A DNA stretch of 64,000 bases from Tritrichomonas musculus (lineage: Eukaryota > Parabasalia > Tritrichomonadida > Tritrichomonadidae). The DNA lies in the NCBI GenBank assembly GCA_039105265.1, contig JAPFFF010000002.1:1240001-1304000 (forward strand), read 5' to 3'. Position 1 is the first letter of the stretch. Each line of letters begins with the position of its first letter. The notes beneath the pieces are model-generated. The model saw nothing but the letters and a program-made list of their open reading frames with translations. It was not told where the DNA came from and searched no databases. Shown here piece by piece: positions 26,481 to 37,618 of this stretch. Position numbers and translations under genes: made by a program.

Positions 26481-27959
26481 ATGTCATACAACTACAGCTC
26501 AGACAGCGATGTTAGTCTATTTGACTCGATCGAGCAATCGGGTCAACAAGCTCCACCATCAGATCCGCCATCAGCTCCACCCACAGAAGTTTGGCTCAAG
26601 AACATGACCCCAGAACAACTCGAATCCATGCGACAGTTCATCATGAAGCAGCAAGAAGAAGCAGCAGCTAGATTAAAGAAGAAGCAGCAAGAAGAAGAAG
26701 CAGCTAGATTGAAGAAGAAGCAAGAAGAAGAAGAAGCAGCTAGATTGAAGAAGAAGCAAGAAGAAGAAGAAGCAGCTAGATTGAAGAAGAAGCAAGAAGA
26801 AGAAGAAGCAGCTCGATTGAAGAAGCAACAAGAAGAAGAAGCAGCTAGATTGAAGAAGCAGCAAGAAGAAGAAGCAAGAAGGAAGAAGAAGCAAGAAGAA
26901 GAAGCATTAGCAAGATTGAAGCAAGAAGACGATGCAAGAAGGAAGAATCCATATGTTCCAATTTCAAATAAAGTCTTTCCACCACCTCGCTCATATAATA
27001 TAATACAAGTTCCTCCACCTCCTCCACCTCCATCTAATCAACAAATACCGCCACCTCCAAGTGTTCTTGCTAGACCATCTTCATTTGCCGAGAAACAAAA
27101 ATTCGGTTCCAATCCAAAAGAAGAAACAAAGATAGAAGGAGAAGAAGAAGAAGTTGATCATGAACAAGAACAAGAACCAGTTCACAGAGAACCATATAAG
27201 CCACCGAAAAGTGTTCATGATATGAAATCCAATAGTGATTATAAGGAGGATAATGTTAGGCCATTCGACTTTCGAGATGAAATGGAACGAATAATAGAAG
27301 AAAATGAAAACTTGAAAGATCGATTAACGAAGTTGGAGGAGCGAATGACTGCGGTAGAATATAACATTCAAGACATAAATCACAATGCTGAAGAACTCAG
27401 GAAAGACATTGATGATAACGACGAATACGCACTCGAGCTGATGAAATTGGAACTTGCTCCAAAAAAGGTGGCGAAGTACATTAACAAAATTCACGATCTA
27501 AAGAATGACGTGTCAAATCTCAAAAATGCTCAACAAGCTGGTCCTCCAACAGATGATGCATTTGCTGAAAAGTTGGCAAGATCGAGATTGATGATGGTAG
27601 AAGTTGATTATCTTCGAAACATGTTGGACGCTATTGAATCATATGACAAGAAAAAAGCACCAGAGCTGATAAACGTGTTCAAGTCCTATGGATGGAAGTT
27701 GTCCAATTGCATTTATCATCTTCGACCATACTTATCACCAGAAGAGAAAGAGAAGTTGGACAAAGCATGCAGCTTCGAGAGAAAAGGAAAGAAGCAATCA
27801 CCGAAGCAAGTGCTGAATGCCATTAGGCAATTTGGTGAATCAATGGAGAAGAACGAAATTGAACGGAACTCTGACTCGAAGTCGAAAGGACATGAGTTCC
27901 AATATCATTTTCCATATCTCGAAGATAATGTCGTTGATGATGATGATTACCCCCAATAA
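26481..27959 (+). CDS. Coiled-coil protein with EEEAARLKKKQ repeats, element C (492 aa)
   Basis: N-terminal 50 residues are Pro/Ser-rich; residues about 55-155 are a charged single-helix or coiled-coil repeat built on EEEAARLKKKQ; then two polyproline stretches, an acidic linker, and a second coiled-coil region from about 270 (MERIIEENENLKDRLTKLEERM) to 320. The C-terminal 150 residues look globular and helical (YLRNMLDAIESYDKKKAPEL, WKLSNCIYHLRPYLSPEEKE). It lies just upstream of polB, so a replication, terminal-protein or scaffolding role is possible but unproven. No relative was recognised in B. Confidence 0.5.
   Translation: MSYNYSSDSDVSLFDSIEQSGQQAPPSDPPSAPPTEVWLKNMTPEQLESMRQFIMKQQEEAAARLKKKQQEEEAARLKKKQEEEEAARLKKKQEEEEAARLKKKQEEEEAARLKKQQEEEAARLKKQQEEEARRKKKQEEEALARLKQEDDARRKNPYVPISNKVFPPPRSYNIIQVPPPPPPPSNQQIPPPPSVLARPSSFAEKQKFGSNPKEETKIEGEEEEVDHEQEQEPVHREPYKPPKSVHDMKSNSDYKEDNVRPFDFRDEMERIIEENENLKDRLTKLEERMTAVEYNIQDINHNAEELRKDIDDNDEYALELMKLELAPKKVAKYINKIHDLKNDVSNLKNAQQAGPPTDDAFAEKLARSRLMMVEVDYLRNMLDAIESYDKKKAPELINVFKSYGWKLSNCIYHLRPYLSPEEKEKLDKACSFERKGKKQSPKQVLNAIRQFGESMEKNEIERNSDSKSKGHEFQYHFPYLEDNVVDDDDYPQ
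26650..26900 (+). repeat. Coding minisatellite in the coiled-coil gene
   Basis: Units of about 36, 33 or 30 bp built on GCAGCTAGATTGAAGAAGAA and GCAAGAAGAAGAAG repeat about seven times in frame and encode EEEAARLKKKQ. Near-identity of the units points to recent slippage or unequal exchange. Confidence 0.8.
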
Positions 27960-28033
27960 GATAGGTCATAACTAAAAAAATAATTTTTTTAACTTTTTCT
28001 TTGTTTTTATTTTTATCGTTTCACTTTTATTTT

Positions 28034-31000
28034 ATGTTAAACATGAACAAGGACATTGAAGACAATTTTTTAGATGCTATTGGAGATGTCTATGCTGATA
28101 CAAAATCACAGTTTCGTCGTGAATATAATCGACGTGCAAAACAATACCAAAAGAAAGACAAATTTAAAGAAGAAATGAGGAAGCTCATGATTCCTGCAGG
28201 ACAAGGTATTGGTTTTGCTACAGACATCAATCAAGATGAAGATAAGAGGTACGCATTTACGGAAGCACTACGACAGATACATAAAAAGAAAAATGTTGGA
28301 AGACCTATTGTTAAAGCAATTGCACTTGATGGAACTTATAAGTACTTCACACTCAGTGATAAGCACAACATCGAAAGTACATTAGGACATATAACAGGAG
28401 AACTTGATTTAAGTGAAGACCAATCAGACACTAATCCATATATCTCAAACATGTTCATTCCAGTTCGATATGAGGTACAATTTATTGACATGAACAAAAC
28501 AAATGATGGTGTTCATTTTAGAACCAAGATGCAAGATATGGATACTCATGAAATCTATGATGATGAAGTCGAAATTGATGAAGACTATCGAAATACACCA
28601 GAAGGTAGTTTTTTCCCATACATCAATCTATCACCTATAGACTTATCTACATACCAAATCTTTCATGAGGTAAGGAAAGAGAACTACAGAGATAATTGTT
28701 TTGTATATGCTTGTATACAATCAGGTGTGTTCACTGATGATGAAATAGATGACTTACGATTTTTTGTTCAAACAAGAGCCATACCCAATAACAAGATAGA
28801 AGAAGTAGCTAAAAAGTTCAAGTGCAATTTTAGTATCATTAGAATTGTTGAACAACCTGATAAATACAAGTATGAAACAAGAATCAACACCAGAAAGAAA
28901 AAATGGTCTGTTGATTTTAAAAGAGAAGTTAACCTGATATTGTTCAAAGACCATTATATGCTCAACAGGAAAATACCTTGTACATTATTCTACCTTCAAC
29001 ACTATGAAGAACTTGATAGAACATTTGCATATATGCCTTTTGACAAAAGATGTATGATAGCAAGATTGGAGAAAAATGGAAAGACTGTCAAAGACTATAA
29101 ACATGAAGGAATCAAACCAATAACCTTTTTCCAAAAGATGTTTGAGTTACATCTATTTGAAGAAATCAAAGCATGCGAAATGGATATTATCAACACAACT
29201 GAATATGAACATGTTAATGACTATGTAAGTCTCGAATATAATGCAGAACATAGTACAAGACTCATTGAGAATAATAAAAAGAAACAAAATACATGGTCAA
29301 GGATTTATTATAGTGACTTCGAAACAAACTCGACAGTCAGTCCACATATACCATATCTCAATTGTACGATCTTTCGAGATGGAGCCAACATACATAAAAT
29401 ATCTATTCAAGGTGAAGATTGTGGACAGAAGCTCTTGAATTATTTATGGAGTGGCTCATTAACATATTTTCATAACCTCAAGTATGATGCATGTTTTTTC
29501 ATTAACACACCTGGATGGGATACACAGATAACAGAACGAAGTGGAACTGTGTTGCAAATCATCATGACATTATTCGAAGAAGGTACAAGGAAAGTCAAAA
29601 AGCGATTAACATTCAGGAACTCATATAGTATAATACCTCAAGCATTAAGTAAATTTGCTACAATGTTCAACCTCAATGTTCACAAGGAAGTCATGGCATA
29701 TAAGCTATATACACAAGAGAACATTCAAAGAAGAATTGTTGATGCTACTGAGTTCCAACAGCAATACATCGATGAAAATGCAGATAAGTTATCGAAAGCA
29801 CAACTTGATGCAAACTGCAAGCAGATTATCGAAAATGCAAAAATCGCAAATTGCTATAATGATGGCAAAATCGACATCATTAAATATGCCATCTTCTATT
29901 GTTTCAAGGACTGTATTGTTTTGATGAAGGGAATGGAAAAATTTAATGAAGACCTGAAAGCAGTCTTTAAAGAAACAAAGACAGATATGTATGGTGTTCA
30001 TGATTTTATATCTATAAGTGCTATTGGATACTGCTTTGCCAAGAAATATGGTTGCTTTGATGGATGTTATGAACTATCAGGTAAGTGTCAAGACTTCATA
30101 CAACGATGTGTCTCTGGTGGAAGAACAATGACAGCAGGTAATGAAAAGCAATACATCGAAGGAAAGATACAAGACTTTGATGCAGTTAGCTTATATCCAT
30201 CTGCAATGTATGTTATGGATGGTATACCATTAGGAAGACCTAAAGTAATATCACAAGGTACAACACATGAACAACTTATGCAATATGATACATTCTTTAT
30301 CGAAGTCAACATCAAGAAACTCGAATGTAAATCAAAAGAGCCATATAAATTTGGACAAGTATTTACAAGGAATGAAGCAGGTAGTAAAATATTCGGCAAT
30401 TTCCTTGTTGACCATTATTATATCGATAAAGTAGGTCTCATGGACTTGTTCGAATTTTATGATGTTGAATATGAGTTAATACGTGGCTATTACTTTGATG
30501 AAGGATTTAACAAGAAAATCAATGAGTTCATTGAGAAGCTCTTTAATCTCAGGGCAAGTTATAAAAAGCAAAAGAACCCTCTTGAACAAACAATAAAGCT
30601 CCTCCTCAACTCCATATATGGCAAGTCAATATTGAAAGCAACAAAGACTGAAACCAAGACAGTACCAAAAAGCCAACTATACAAGTACCTCTGGAGGAAC
30701 TACAACTTTATCAAGGAGGTTGTTGAAGATGCTAATATTGATAAGTGCTATGTCAAGAAGTTGAAACCAATTAATGACCATTTCAACCTACCTCAATTTG
30801 GTGCAAGCGTTCTCTCTTGGAGTAAGCACTTAATGAACAGGGTTATGGCTACAGCTGAGCAAGCAGGTATACCTATCTTTTATCAAGATACTGATAGTAT
30901 GCATGTACTTGAAAAAGATGTACCAAGGATAGCTGACTTATTCCAGTTCAAGTATCATCAACCTCTTATTGGAAAAAATATGTGTCAGTTTCATAATGAC

Positions 31001-31319
31001 TTTGATGAGTTCGAAGGTAGTCAAGGGAGAAATACACTCAAGAAAACTCATTGCACTTGGTAAAAAGAGCTACCTCGATATCTTGGTTGATGAACAAGGA
31101 AATGAAGGATATCATATTAGACTCAAAGGAATTCCAAAACAAGTTATTCTCAACAAGTGCAAAAGGATGGGTATCTCAGTTGAAGAGCTTTTTGAAAGAA
31201 TGCATGAAGGAGAAAGTATGACATTTGATTTGTTGGATGGTTCGAATGCATTCAGGAAGTCAAAGACATTTCAACAAACCAACTTACCCAAATTTGCACG
31301 TACTCTTAGGTTTACGTAG
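28034..31319 (+). pseudogene. Protein-primed DNA polymerase B (Polinton POLB), element C; looks broken about once
   Basis: Family-B polymerase with exonuclease motifs YYSDFET (Exo I) and FHNLKYDA (Exo II), polymerase motif A DFDAVSLYPSAM, motif B KLLLNSIYGKS, motif C QDTDSMH and the downstream KKSYLD. Length of about 1090 codons fits Polinton POLB. In the family it replicates the element from a terminal protein primer. An N-terminal region near residues 220-290 has DNCFVYACIQSGVF, reminiscent of the Cys motif of OTU-like domains; that is inference. ATG 28034 or 28043 is preferred to upstream TTG. It lies in the same orientation as the structural genes, opposite to B. Confidence 0.85.
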
Positions 31320-32049
31320 TTAAAACATCATTGACATCAGTCGAGTTAGATGGTTTAATTTTGATAGTTATGAACAAAGGACTTTTTAACAATATCGGCT
31401 GATATTGAAAATCTACTAAACTTAATTCTAAAAACTTTAATGAATCTGTATATGTTTTTATTTTTAATGGTTTACTTTCAGTTTCGAAATCATATATAAG
31501 TGGTTTATTATCTAAAGTGAATGTATTGATACTACCAATGACTGAAGGTGTATATTGTTGTTCACCTATATTGGAATATATGGCATTACCTTGTAGTGAT
31601 ACTAGATACAACTTAGTATGATTTAATATTGGGATGTCTTTAATATTATATGTTGCATTTGATGGTAACACAATAGGCAATGAAGTATTATATAAACCAG
31701 TTAATAAAGCAGCCCTATGGGAAATAGAGGTTATTGTTAACGGTGTTTGTGTCTTTATTGTAAATGTACGAGTAGTATCATTATATTTAAAAGATACCTC
31801 CGCAAGTGGATTTAAAACTGCTTCTATTTGCTTGATGGTATAATTATATCTATCTTCGAATTTAAGCTTGAATGGAATACTGTTATGTGTAAACTCTATA
31901 TAATCATCTTTCGTACTCAACATAATATTACTTATTGTATTAATTGAAGATACAAAATATTTAATATATTTACACTTCCATGGTATATCCAAATTGATAG
32001 ATACCTTATTATATTCATCAGCATTTGTACTCTGTACTGATACTAACAT
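31312..32049 (-). CDS. Candidate minor capsid/penton-like protein, element C (245 aa)
   Basis: Start at 32049 (MLVSVQST) is preferred because the B protein (44986-45720) starts MLYSVQSQ. Shared blocks: NIDIPWKCxYxKYxVSSINT, SHRAxLxTxLxNT, KLYLVSLQGxAxxSxIGxQxYTPS and at the end LxLVDFxxQPxxLKSPLFITxKIKPS. All-beta pattern and size fit a single jelly-roll vertex protein that would hold a fiber. It is divergently paired with the large fiber gene at only 15 bp, and the same pairing exists in B, which supports functional coupling of the two. Role is inference. Confidence 0.55.
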   Translation of the reverse strand: MLVSVQSTNADEYNKVSINLDIPWKCKYIKYFVSSINTISNIMLSTKDDYIEFTHNSIPFKLKFEDRYNYTIKQIEAVLNPLAEVSFKYNDTTRTFTIKTQTPLTITSISHRAALLTGLYNTSLPIVLPSNATYNIKDIPILNHTKLYLVSLQGNAIYSNIGEQQYTPSVIGSINTFTLDNKPLIYDFETESKPLKIKTYTDSLKFLELSLVDFQYQPILLKSPLFITIKIKPSNSTDVNDVLTT

Positions 32050-32064
32050 TTTATAATTCATAAA

Positions 32065-35000
32065 ATGTCAATTAAACTTTATTCTTTGCAATCAAGTGAG
32101 GCTGAAAAGCTCAAAGACAAAAATATAGAGATAAGTGTTAATGATGAAGGTAATATTGATATTATAAGAAATGAGGACCCAGATGATTACCCAAAATTTA
32201 GTTGCTTATATAATAAGGCTGAAGTAGATGAAAGAGTAGTTGGTAATCATATCGAAAATGGAGGAAAGCTTGATGGTTTCGGCAATGTACCTATTACAAA
32301 TAAATTTGCCAATTATTTAAAATACGTATTTAAAGGACCTGAACAGACACCCTTATTAGAAGACTCACTACCTGAAAAAGCAGAGTCACATAAGGAGTTG
32401 ATAAAAGATGAACTTTGTGTTAATACATTTAATGAATTTATTGAAGAAGAATCGAAAACATGTGAGGCTATTCATGAGATGTATACCGAATTGATGTGTG
32501 CAGCAGATGGATATGAACAAATTGCTTTTGATGAACAAACAGGGCAAAGCAAAGCTGTTCATTATCTTCAATATCCAAAGTCTATACCAACTCCTACTCC
32601 AGACCCTTATCTTGCAGAGGTAGGATACTCGAATTTAGGGGATTTATTGATGAACATTATGAAGAATGAAAAGACAACAAATCCAACAAAGAAAATCTTA
32701 TATGAAGCTTTTAATGAAGAAAATTGGAAAAAATTCATTAGTGGAACTATTCAATATCATTATAATCTTCAAGATAATAGACTAAAAACAATAGGATATA
32801 AATATAAAGGAAGTACTGATCAAGTTGTTGCAGACCAAATAGTTGAAGTTAAAAGTCCTCGTGAGTTTTTTGAGACATATACCCAAAATCTAAAAGATAA
32901 TAATATAAATAAAGACCAATATGCAAAAGCTATGTTAGGTCTTTATTTGTATAATGTAATTTTACATTCAGGTATTACATACTATTATACACATCGAAAT
33001 GCTAATGGAATGAAAGTGGATGTTGTACCACCTGGTGGACAAGACTATTTAAATATAACGTTAGGACAATGTTTAAATTTAGTATTCGAGATTATTAAAG
33101 ATATAGTGAATTCACATAATGCTTTATTTGATTATGTTGTAACAATCAAGTCTTGTAATTGCAAACACGATAATCAAGGAGGTAACCAAGGAGGTAATGA
33201 AGGTAATGGTGAAGAAGAGGATGATAATCAAGGAGGTAATGAAGGTGGTGATAATGAAGGCGGTGATAATGATTCAAACCTAATTCAATATATGAATGTA
33301 GGTCTACAAGCTGTAAATCAATTATCAGGTTATTTATTACATAATATTGCGAACCTAGGAAATAATGTTGCATCTCTCAGGTTCCAAAATGAAGTAGAGT
33401 CATTTACACAAGAGATGTTTGATTATGAGATATATGATAATGGTTTAGATGAGATGAATAGACAATACCAGTCAATAGGAATACAAACAGAACAACCAAC
33501 ACGTCAACGAGAATCCTTATTTAATGATTCATATGTTTGGTGTACAGTATTTCGCATGTGGACGAGTTTTGCAGTTTATAATATACCAAATCAATTTGGA
33601 TGGAGGACTAATTCTGCATTTGGAGCTCCTTGGAATTTTGTCTGGGATGTTGGACATAGGGAATGGATAGCAATAGCGCCACGTGAAGAAGATGTACCAG
33701 CTGGATGGAGAATTAACCCAAAGGGAAATAAAATAGCACAAACAATAGTACAACATAATATTCATTCGGAAGGAGAAATGATTTATAATCCTGATAGAGG
33801 ACAATGGGAATATTATCCACCAGAAGAAAGTATTGTTGTACCAGAACAACCGGGACCTGTTATTAATATTGTTCCTGAACAAAATAGGAATGCAGTGTTA
33901 AGACCAACTTATGTTTGGTCTCTTGAGTCAGGTCGTTGGGTTAATTCAATGACAATAGCTAATATGCCAAGATCACATCCAAATGATAATAATGATTGGA
34001 GGCGAGATGTTAGCTTACAAGCACCTGCCAATTTTGTTTGGGACATAGACCATAGGGAATGGGTAGCTATAAGAAACAATGTTAGTGAAATGCTTAATGA
34101 CAGAGATTGGAGGACAAATCGAGATATTGGAGATATTGCAGTAAGGCATTATCAAGAACAATTTTTACAAGGAATCGGCGAATTAGTATGGAATGATGAT
34201 TATAATAGTTATGTTTATCAATGTAATGAGATAAGCCCATTATCATTATCATTAGAAGATAAAAGCAATAGCGGAGCAATAGCAATACCAGACCAAATTA
34301 CAAGTACTGAAGCTTGGGATAAAATTTTAGACTGTATGGGTATCCCTGTTATTAATAATCCTAATGAGATAGATGAGAAGAATCCAGTACTTGGTAAATA
34401 TATTATAAAGGGTGACTTAAAAGTAAATGGGAAAATAATATGTGATTCTATTCCAAGTGGAGGTACAACAACAACTGACTCCAAGTATTTTACCTTGAAG
34501 GAATCAGACCAGTTATATTTATATAGACCATCTAAGACGTATGAAGAATCCAATTATTATTGTATGAGATGGGATATAGATAAAGATTATGACATACCAC
34601 TAAATTTAGTATTTAGATTCAAAGACTATCTATTTGGTCATAACTGGGAATTAACATGGGATGGTAAAAATTGGACAGGAAATAATTGTCAAAACATGTG
34701 TACAGAAAAGATATCATACATGAACACAAATGACGGTGCGCCTGCTTTAACAATCAAACATAACGAAAGAATTGGTAGATGGATAAAAGGAACAATAAAG
34801 GAAGATTTAACTGATGATGATAATTATGCTCATATCTTGAAAGATTATCTTACCAATTGGAGGGTTGTTAAGAAAGATGGAACCATATTAAGTGAAGGAA
34901 TAACTGCAACTTTTGATTCAAGTGGTTCAGGTACTTTAACTCAAGATGGATATAAATATGAACAAGCTAGAATGTATGTTGATGCACCAAGTGGATTAAA

Positions 35001-37599
35001 TGCAGATGATGGATTATATGTTTATGCTGACCTAAATATTAATGGAAATATAACTGAATTAAAATGGGATTGTCATCCTACTCATTGTATTAATTCAGGT
35101 GTTATGCATACCTATGGGTCAAATCCTTGTCTCGAATCATTTAATTATCATCGAGAAAAAAGGCATTCCATTAAAATCATTGAAGGATTTAATCATAAGA
35201 ACATTCGAATATATATAGAGAAAGAATTATTTGATTTTGATGTGAAAGTTAATCCATTCGATATAATTATTCAACAACAATTTTATGAAGTAGAGCCAGA
35301 CCCAAGAAAATGCACTACCATATCGACAGATTATAATATTTATTCATCAAAGATTATATGGGCTGATAATATCATGACTATGCGTCGAGATTTAAATGTT
35401 GTTGGTGGAATCACAGATATATTAGCCTATGATTATGCTTTATTGAAACAGACAGTTGATAATCTAGTTGAACAAATGAGAATTCAAGCCATGTATAATG
35501 AATATACTGATAGTATTAAACAAGGTGTAGCAGTTGCGAATAGTATATTAAATATTTTAGCATCAACAGTTTGTATTGCAAGTGCCCTTTCAACATTAAA
35601 TATGTCCAATAACTCTGTAACTATTAATACATATCAAACAAGACCTTTCCCAGCAGGTCCAGGAGGAAATGGTGGAGGAGGTGGTGGTGGTGGTGGTGGT
35701 TATCCAGGTGATGGAGGTAGTGGCTTTCAAGGTAAGTTTTTGGTGAATGTTGATTTGAAGGCTGATAAGATGACTATGGAAAGATTTTTACCAATAACAA
35801 CAACTGTTCAAAATCCTGTTGCTGGAGCTATTTCAACATTCTCAGCTACACAGGTTGTCCTTTCGACAACACATGCACTGACTCAGTTAGGAAATGCTAT
35901 TGCTACACTTGGTTCGAATGTCTTACACTTCTTTAGGAATAGACCAGATACAAATGGAACTGAAACATTAAATATTAATTCATCCTCGATTACAATAACT
36001 GATAATGATACTGATAATGCAACAAATACTATCACAACCACTGAGCAATCATTAGAGAGAACTCATAGAGAAGTACAGCCACAGGTTGTTACAGATGAAA
36101 CAGATGAGATTCGAACAGATATAACTGTACCACAGACTACAATGACAAATACAGCTTCAACTACGATTGCACTTAGGAATCAAGTTCCTGTTATCAATAT
36201 ATCTGGAATCCAGTATACCTTAGAAGATATTGCAGATATGACAAGAGAAGAACGAAATGCATTAGTTGCTAGTCATCCTGATATCTTACGTATCCAATAT
36301 CATGGAAGAGAGTGGTTTAATGTGTATGATTTGTTTTATAATGACCAACTCATTATCCATAATAATGTATTTCAACGAAGGACTCTAATAAGACCAGCTG
36401 ATATTGAGATGACAGATAGAATACATAGAGCTACTGATAATAATTGGTCAATAGAATGGGAAGGAACAACATACACAGCGAGAGATATTGAACAATTATC
36501 TATGCAAGACAGATTAAATTTACCATTTGTACAAAATGGAGATATTGGATTAGAACCTTACTTGAATGACCAAACAATGGAAGCATGGATAAATATTATT
36601 GATCATAGAGGAGAGACTATTGACCCAATTGTTGCTACTATTGATTATTCAGCACCAACTACAGCAAATATTAGTGGAGGTCAAGTACGATTTGTTGGAA
36701 TAAATTCACAGATAGAAGTCAATGCAAATGGAGTTAGATATCAGCATTATGACCTTGTTGCCACAACAGATACTTGGACAGTACCAGGAACAACACCAGC
36801 AATAACAGCAAGAATGATAGAACAAATGAGTGATGAACAAAGAGGAGAACTAATGGATAATATTTATTCTCATGGTAATCTTTTAGCTTTTAATGACACA
36901 TTAGATGAAACAACTGGTGAAGAAATAACACAAGTACTATATAATGGAAATGTAGTTGCTACAATAGATAGAAGAAGACTACATGTAATTAATATTGTGA
37001 ATGGAGTGATAGAAATGTACCAACAAGATGGTGTTATAAGTGCAACTACCCAGGTTATTATGGGAGCAGTAGGTTATGTTGCTAGAAGGTTCTTACATGG
37101 TCAATGGCAGTTTGTTAGACATCATCCTGGTGATGCAGCAGCTATAGCAGGAGTAGCAGCAGAAGCATATGTAGCAAATAGAATAGGATTATTTAATATT
37201 CCAAGTTGGTTCCGTCGTAATGATAACCCAGAGACATTAGCAGAGGAAGATGTATTAGAAAAGATTCTTGCATGGGCATATCATGAAGAAACAGATGATG
37301 AACCTGAACTTGAAATAACAATGAAGGATGCTGATAAGATGATGGTTTCATTTGATACATGTATTAATATTGCAAAGACATATCGCGATACTTTAAAGGG
37401 TACAATAGCATTCATGTGCGAGAAAATCAAAGAGCTTGAAAATAAGTCAAGTACAAAACATCCATTAGAAGATATAGATATGACTGCTTATATTACTAAA
37501 GTAGAAGTGAAGGAAATGATAGACCAGAAGGATGCATATATTGATACTCTTGAGGCAAGACTTGCAGCACTTGAAGCTAAATGTGCTAACATCGAATGA
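32065..37599 (+). CDS. Giant fiber-like surface protein, element C (1844 aa)
   Basis: N-terminal 170 residues (SCLYNKAEVDERVVGNHIEN) match the B fiber-2 gene. Then: a Gly/Asn/Asp-rich linker near 370-400; two Trp-rich units near 485-560 and 610-680 (YVW...WRT...NFVWDVGHREW); a shared middle domain with SSKIIWADNIMTMRRDLNVV near 1100; a polyglycine stretch near 1210; a large C-terminal region with TLEDIADM/ARDIEQLS-like repeats; and a terminal coiled coil ending AALEAKCANIE. Multi-domain build, oligomerising ends and size fit a trimeric spike or adhesin on the virion. It is adjacent to the penton-like gene. Ligand unknown. Confidence 0.55.
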   Translation: MSIKLYSLQSSEAEKLKDKNIEISVNDEGNIDIIRNEDPDDYPKFSCLYNKAEVDERVVGNHIENGGKLDGFGNVPITNKFANYLKYVFKGPEQTPLLEDSLPEKAESHKELIKDELCVNTFNEFIEEESKTCEAIHEMYTELMCAADGYEQIAFDEQTGQSKAVHYLQYPKSIPTPTPDPYLAEVGYSNLGDLLMNIMKNEKTTNPTKKILYEAFNEENWKKFISGTIQYHYNLQDNRLKTIGYKYKGSTDQVVADQIVEVKSPREFFETYTQNLKDNNINKDQYAKAMLGLYLYNVILHSGITYYYTHRNANGMKVDVVPPGGQDYLNITLGQCLNLVFEIIKDIVNSHNALFDYVVTIKSCNCKHDNQGGNQGGNEGNGEEEDDNQGGNEGGDNEGGDNDSNLIQYMNVGLQAVNQLSGYLLHNIANLGNNVASLRFQNEVESFTQEMFDYEIYDNGLDEMNRQYQSIGIQTEQPTRQRESLFNDSYVWCTVFRMWTSFAVYNIPNQFGWRTNSAFGAPWNFVWDVGHREWIAIAPREEDVPAGWRINPKGNKIAQTIVQHNIHSEGEMIYNPDRGQWEYYPPEESIVVPEQPGPVINIVPEQNRNAVLRPTYVWSLESGRWVNSMTIANMPRSHPNDNNDWRRDVSLQAPANFVWDIDHREWVAIRNNVSEMLNDRDWRTNRDIGDIAVRHYQEQFLQGIGELVWNDDYNSYVYQCNEISPLSLSLEDKSNSGAIAIPDQITSTEAWDKILDCMGIPVINNPNEIDEKNPVLGKYIIKGDLKVNGKIICDSIPSGGTTTTDSKYFTLKESDQLYLYRPSKTYEESNYYCMRWDIDKDYDIPLNLVFRFKDYLFGHNWELTWDGKNWTGNNCQNMCTEKISYMNTNDGAPALTIKHNERIGRWIKGTIKEDLTDDDNYAHILKDYLTNWRVVKKDGTILSEGITATFDSSGSGTLTQDGYKYEQARMYVDAPSGLNADDGLYVYADLNINGNITELKWDCHPTHCINSGVMHTYGSNPCLESFNYHREKRHSIKIIEGFNHKNIRIYIEKELFDFDVKVNPFDIIIQQQFYEVEPDPRKCTTISTDYNIYSSKIIWADNIMTMRRDLNVVGGITDILAYDYALLKQTVDNLVEQMRIQAMYNEYTDSIKQGVAVANSILNILASTVCIASALSTLNMSNNSVTINTYQTRPFPAGPGGNGGGGGGGGGGYPGDGGSGFQGKFLVNVDLKADKMTMERFLPITTTVQNPVAGAISTFSATQVVLSTTHALTQLGNAIATLGSNVLHFFRNRPDTNGTETLNINSSSITITDNDTDNATNTITTTEQSLERTHREVQPQVVTDETDEIRTDITVPQTTMTNTASTTIALRNQVPVINISGIQYTLEDIADMTREERNALVASHPDILRIQYHGREWFNVYDLFYNDQLIIHNNVFQRRTLIRPADIEMTDRIHRATDNNWSIEWEGTTYTARDIEQLSMQDRLNLPFVQNGDIGLEPYLNDQTMEAWINIIDHRGETIDPIVATIDYSAPTTANISGGQVRFVGINSQIEVNANGVRYQHYDLVATTDTWTVPGTTPAITARMIEQMSDEQRGELMDNIYSHGNLLAFNDTLDETTGEEITQVLYNGNVVATIDRRRLHVINIVNGVIEMYQQDGVISATTQVIMGAVGYVARRFLHGQWQFVRHHPGDAAAIAGVAAEAYVANRIGLFNIPSWFRRNDNPETLAEEDVLEKILAWAYHEETDDEPELEITMKDADKMMVSFDTCINIAKTYRDTLKGTIAFMCEKIKELENKSSTKHPLEDIDMTAYITKVEVKEMIDQKDAYIDTLEARLAALEAKCANIE

Positions 37600-37618
37600 G
37601 AAGTTTTATTTAACTAAA

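Noticed and set aside
26673-26894. Leu/Phe/Ser repeat ORF on the minus strand
   Set aside because: Antisense shadow of the EEEAARLKKKQ coding repeat.
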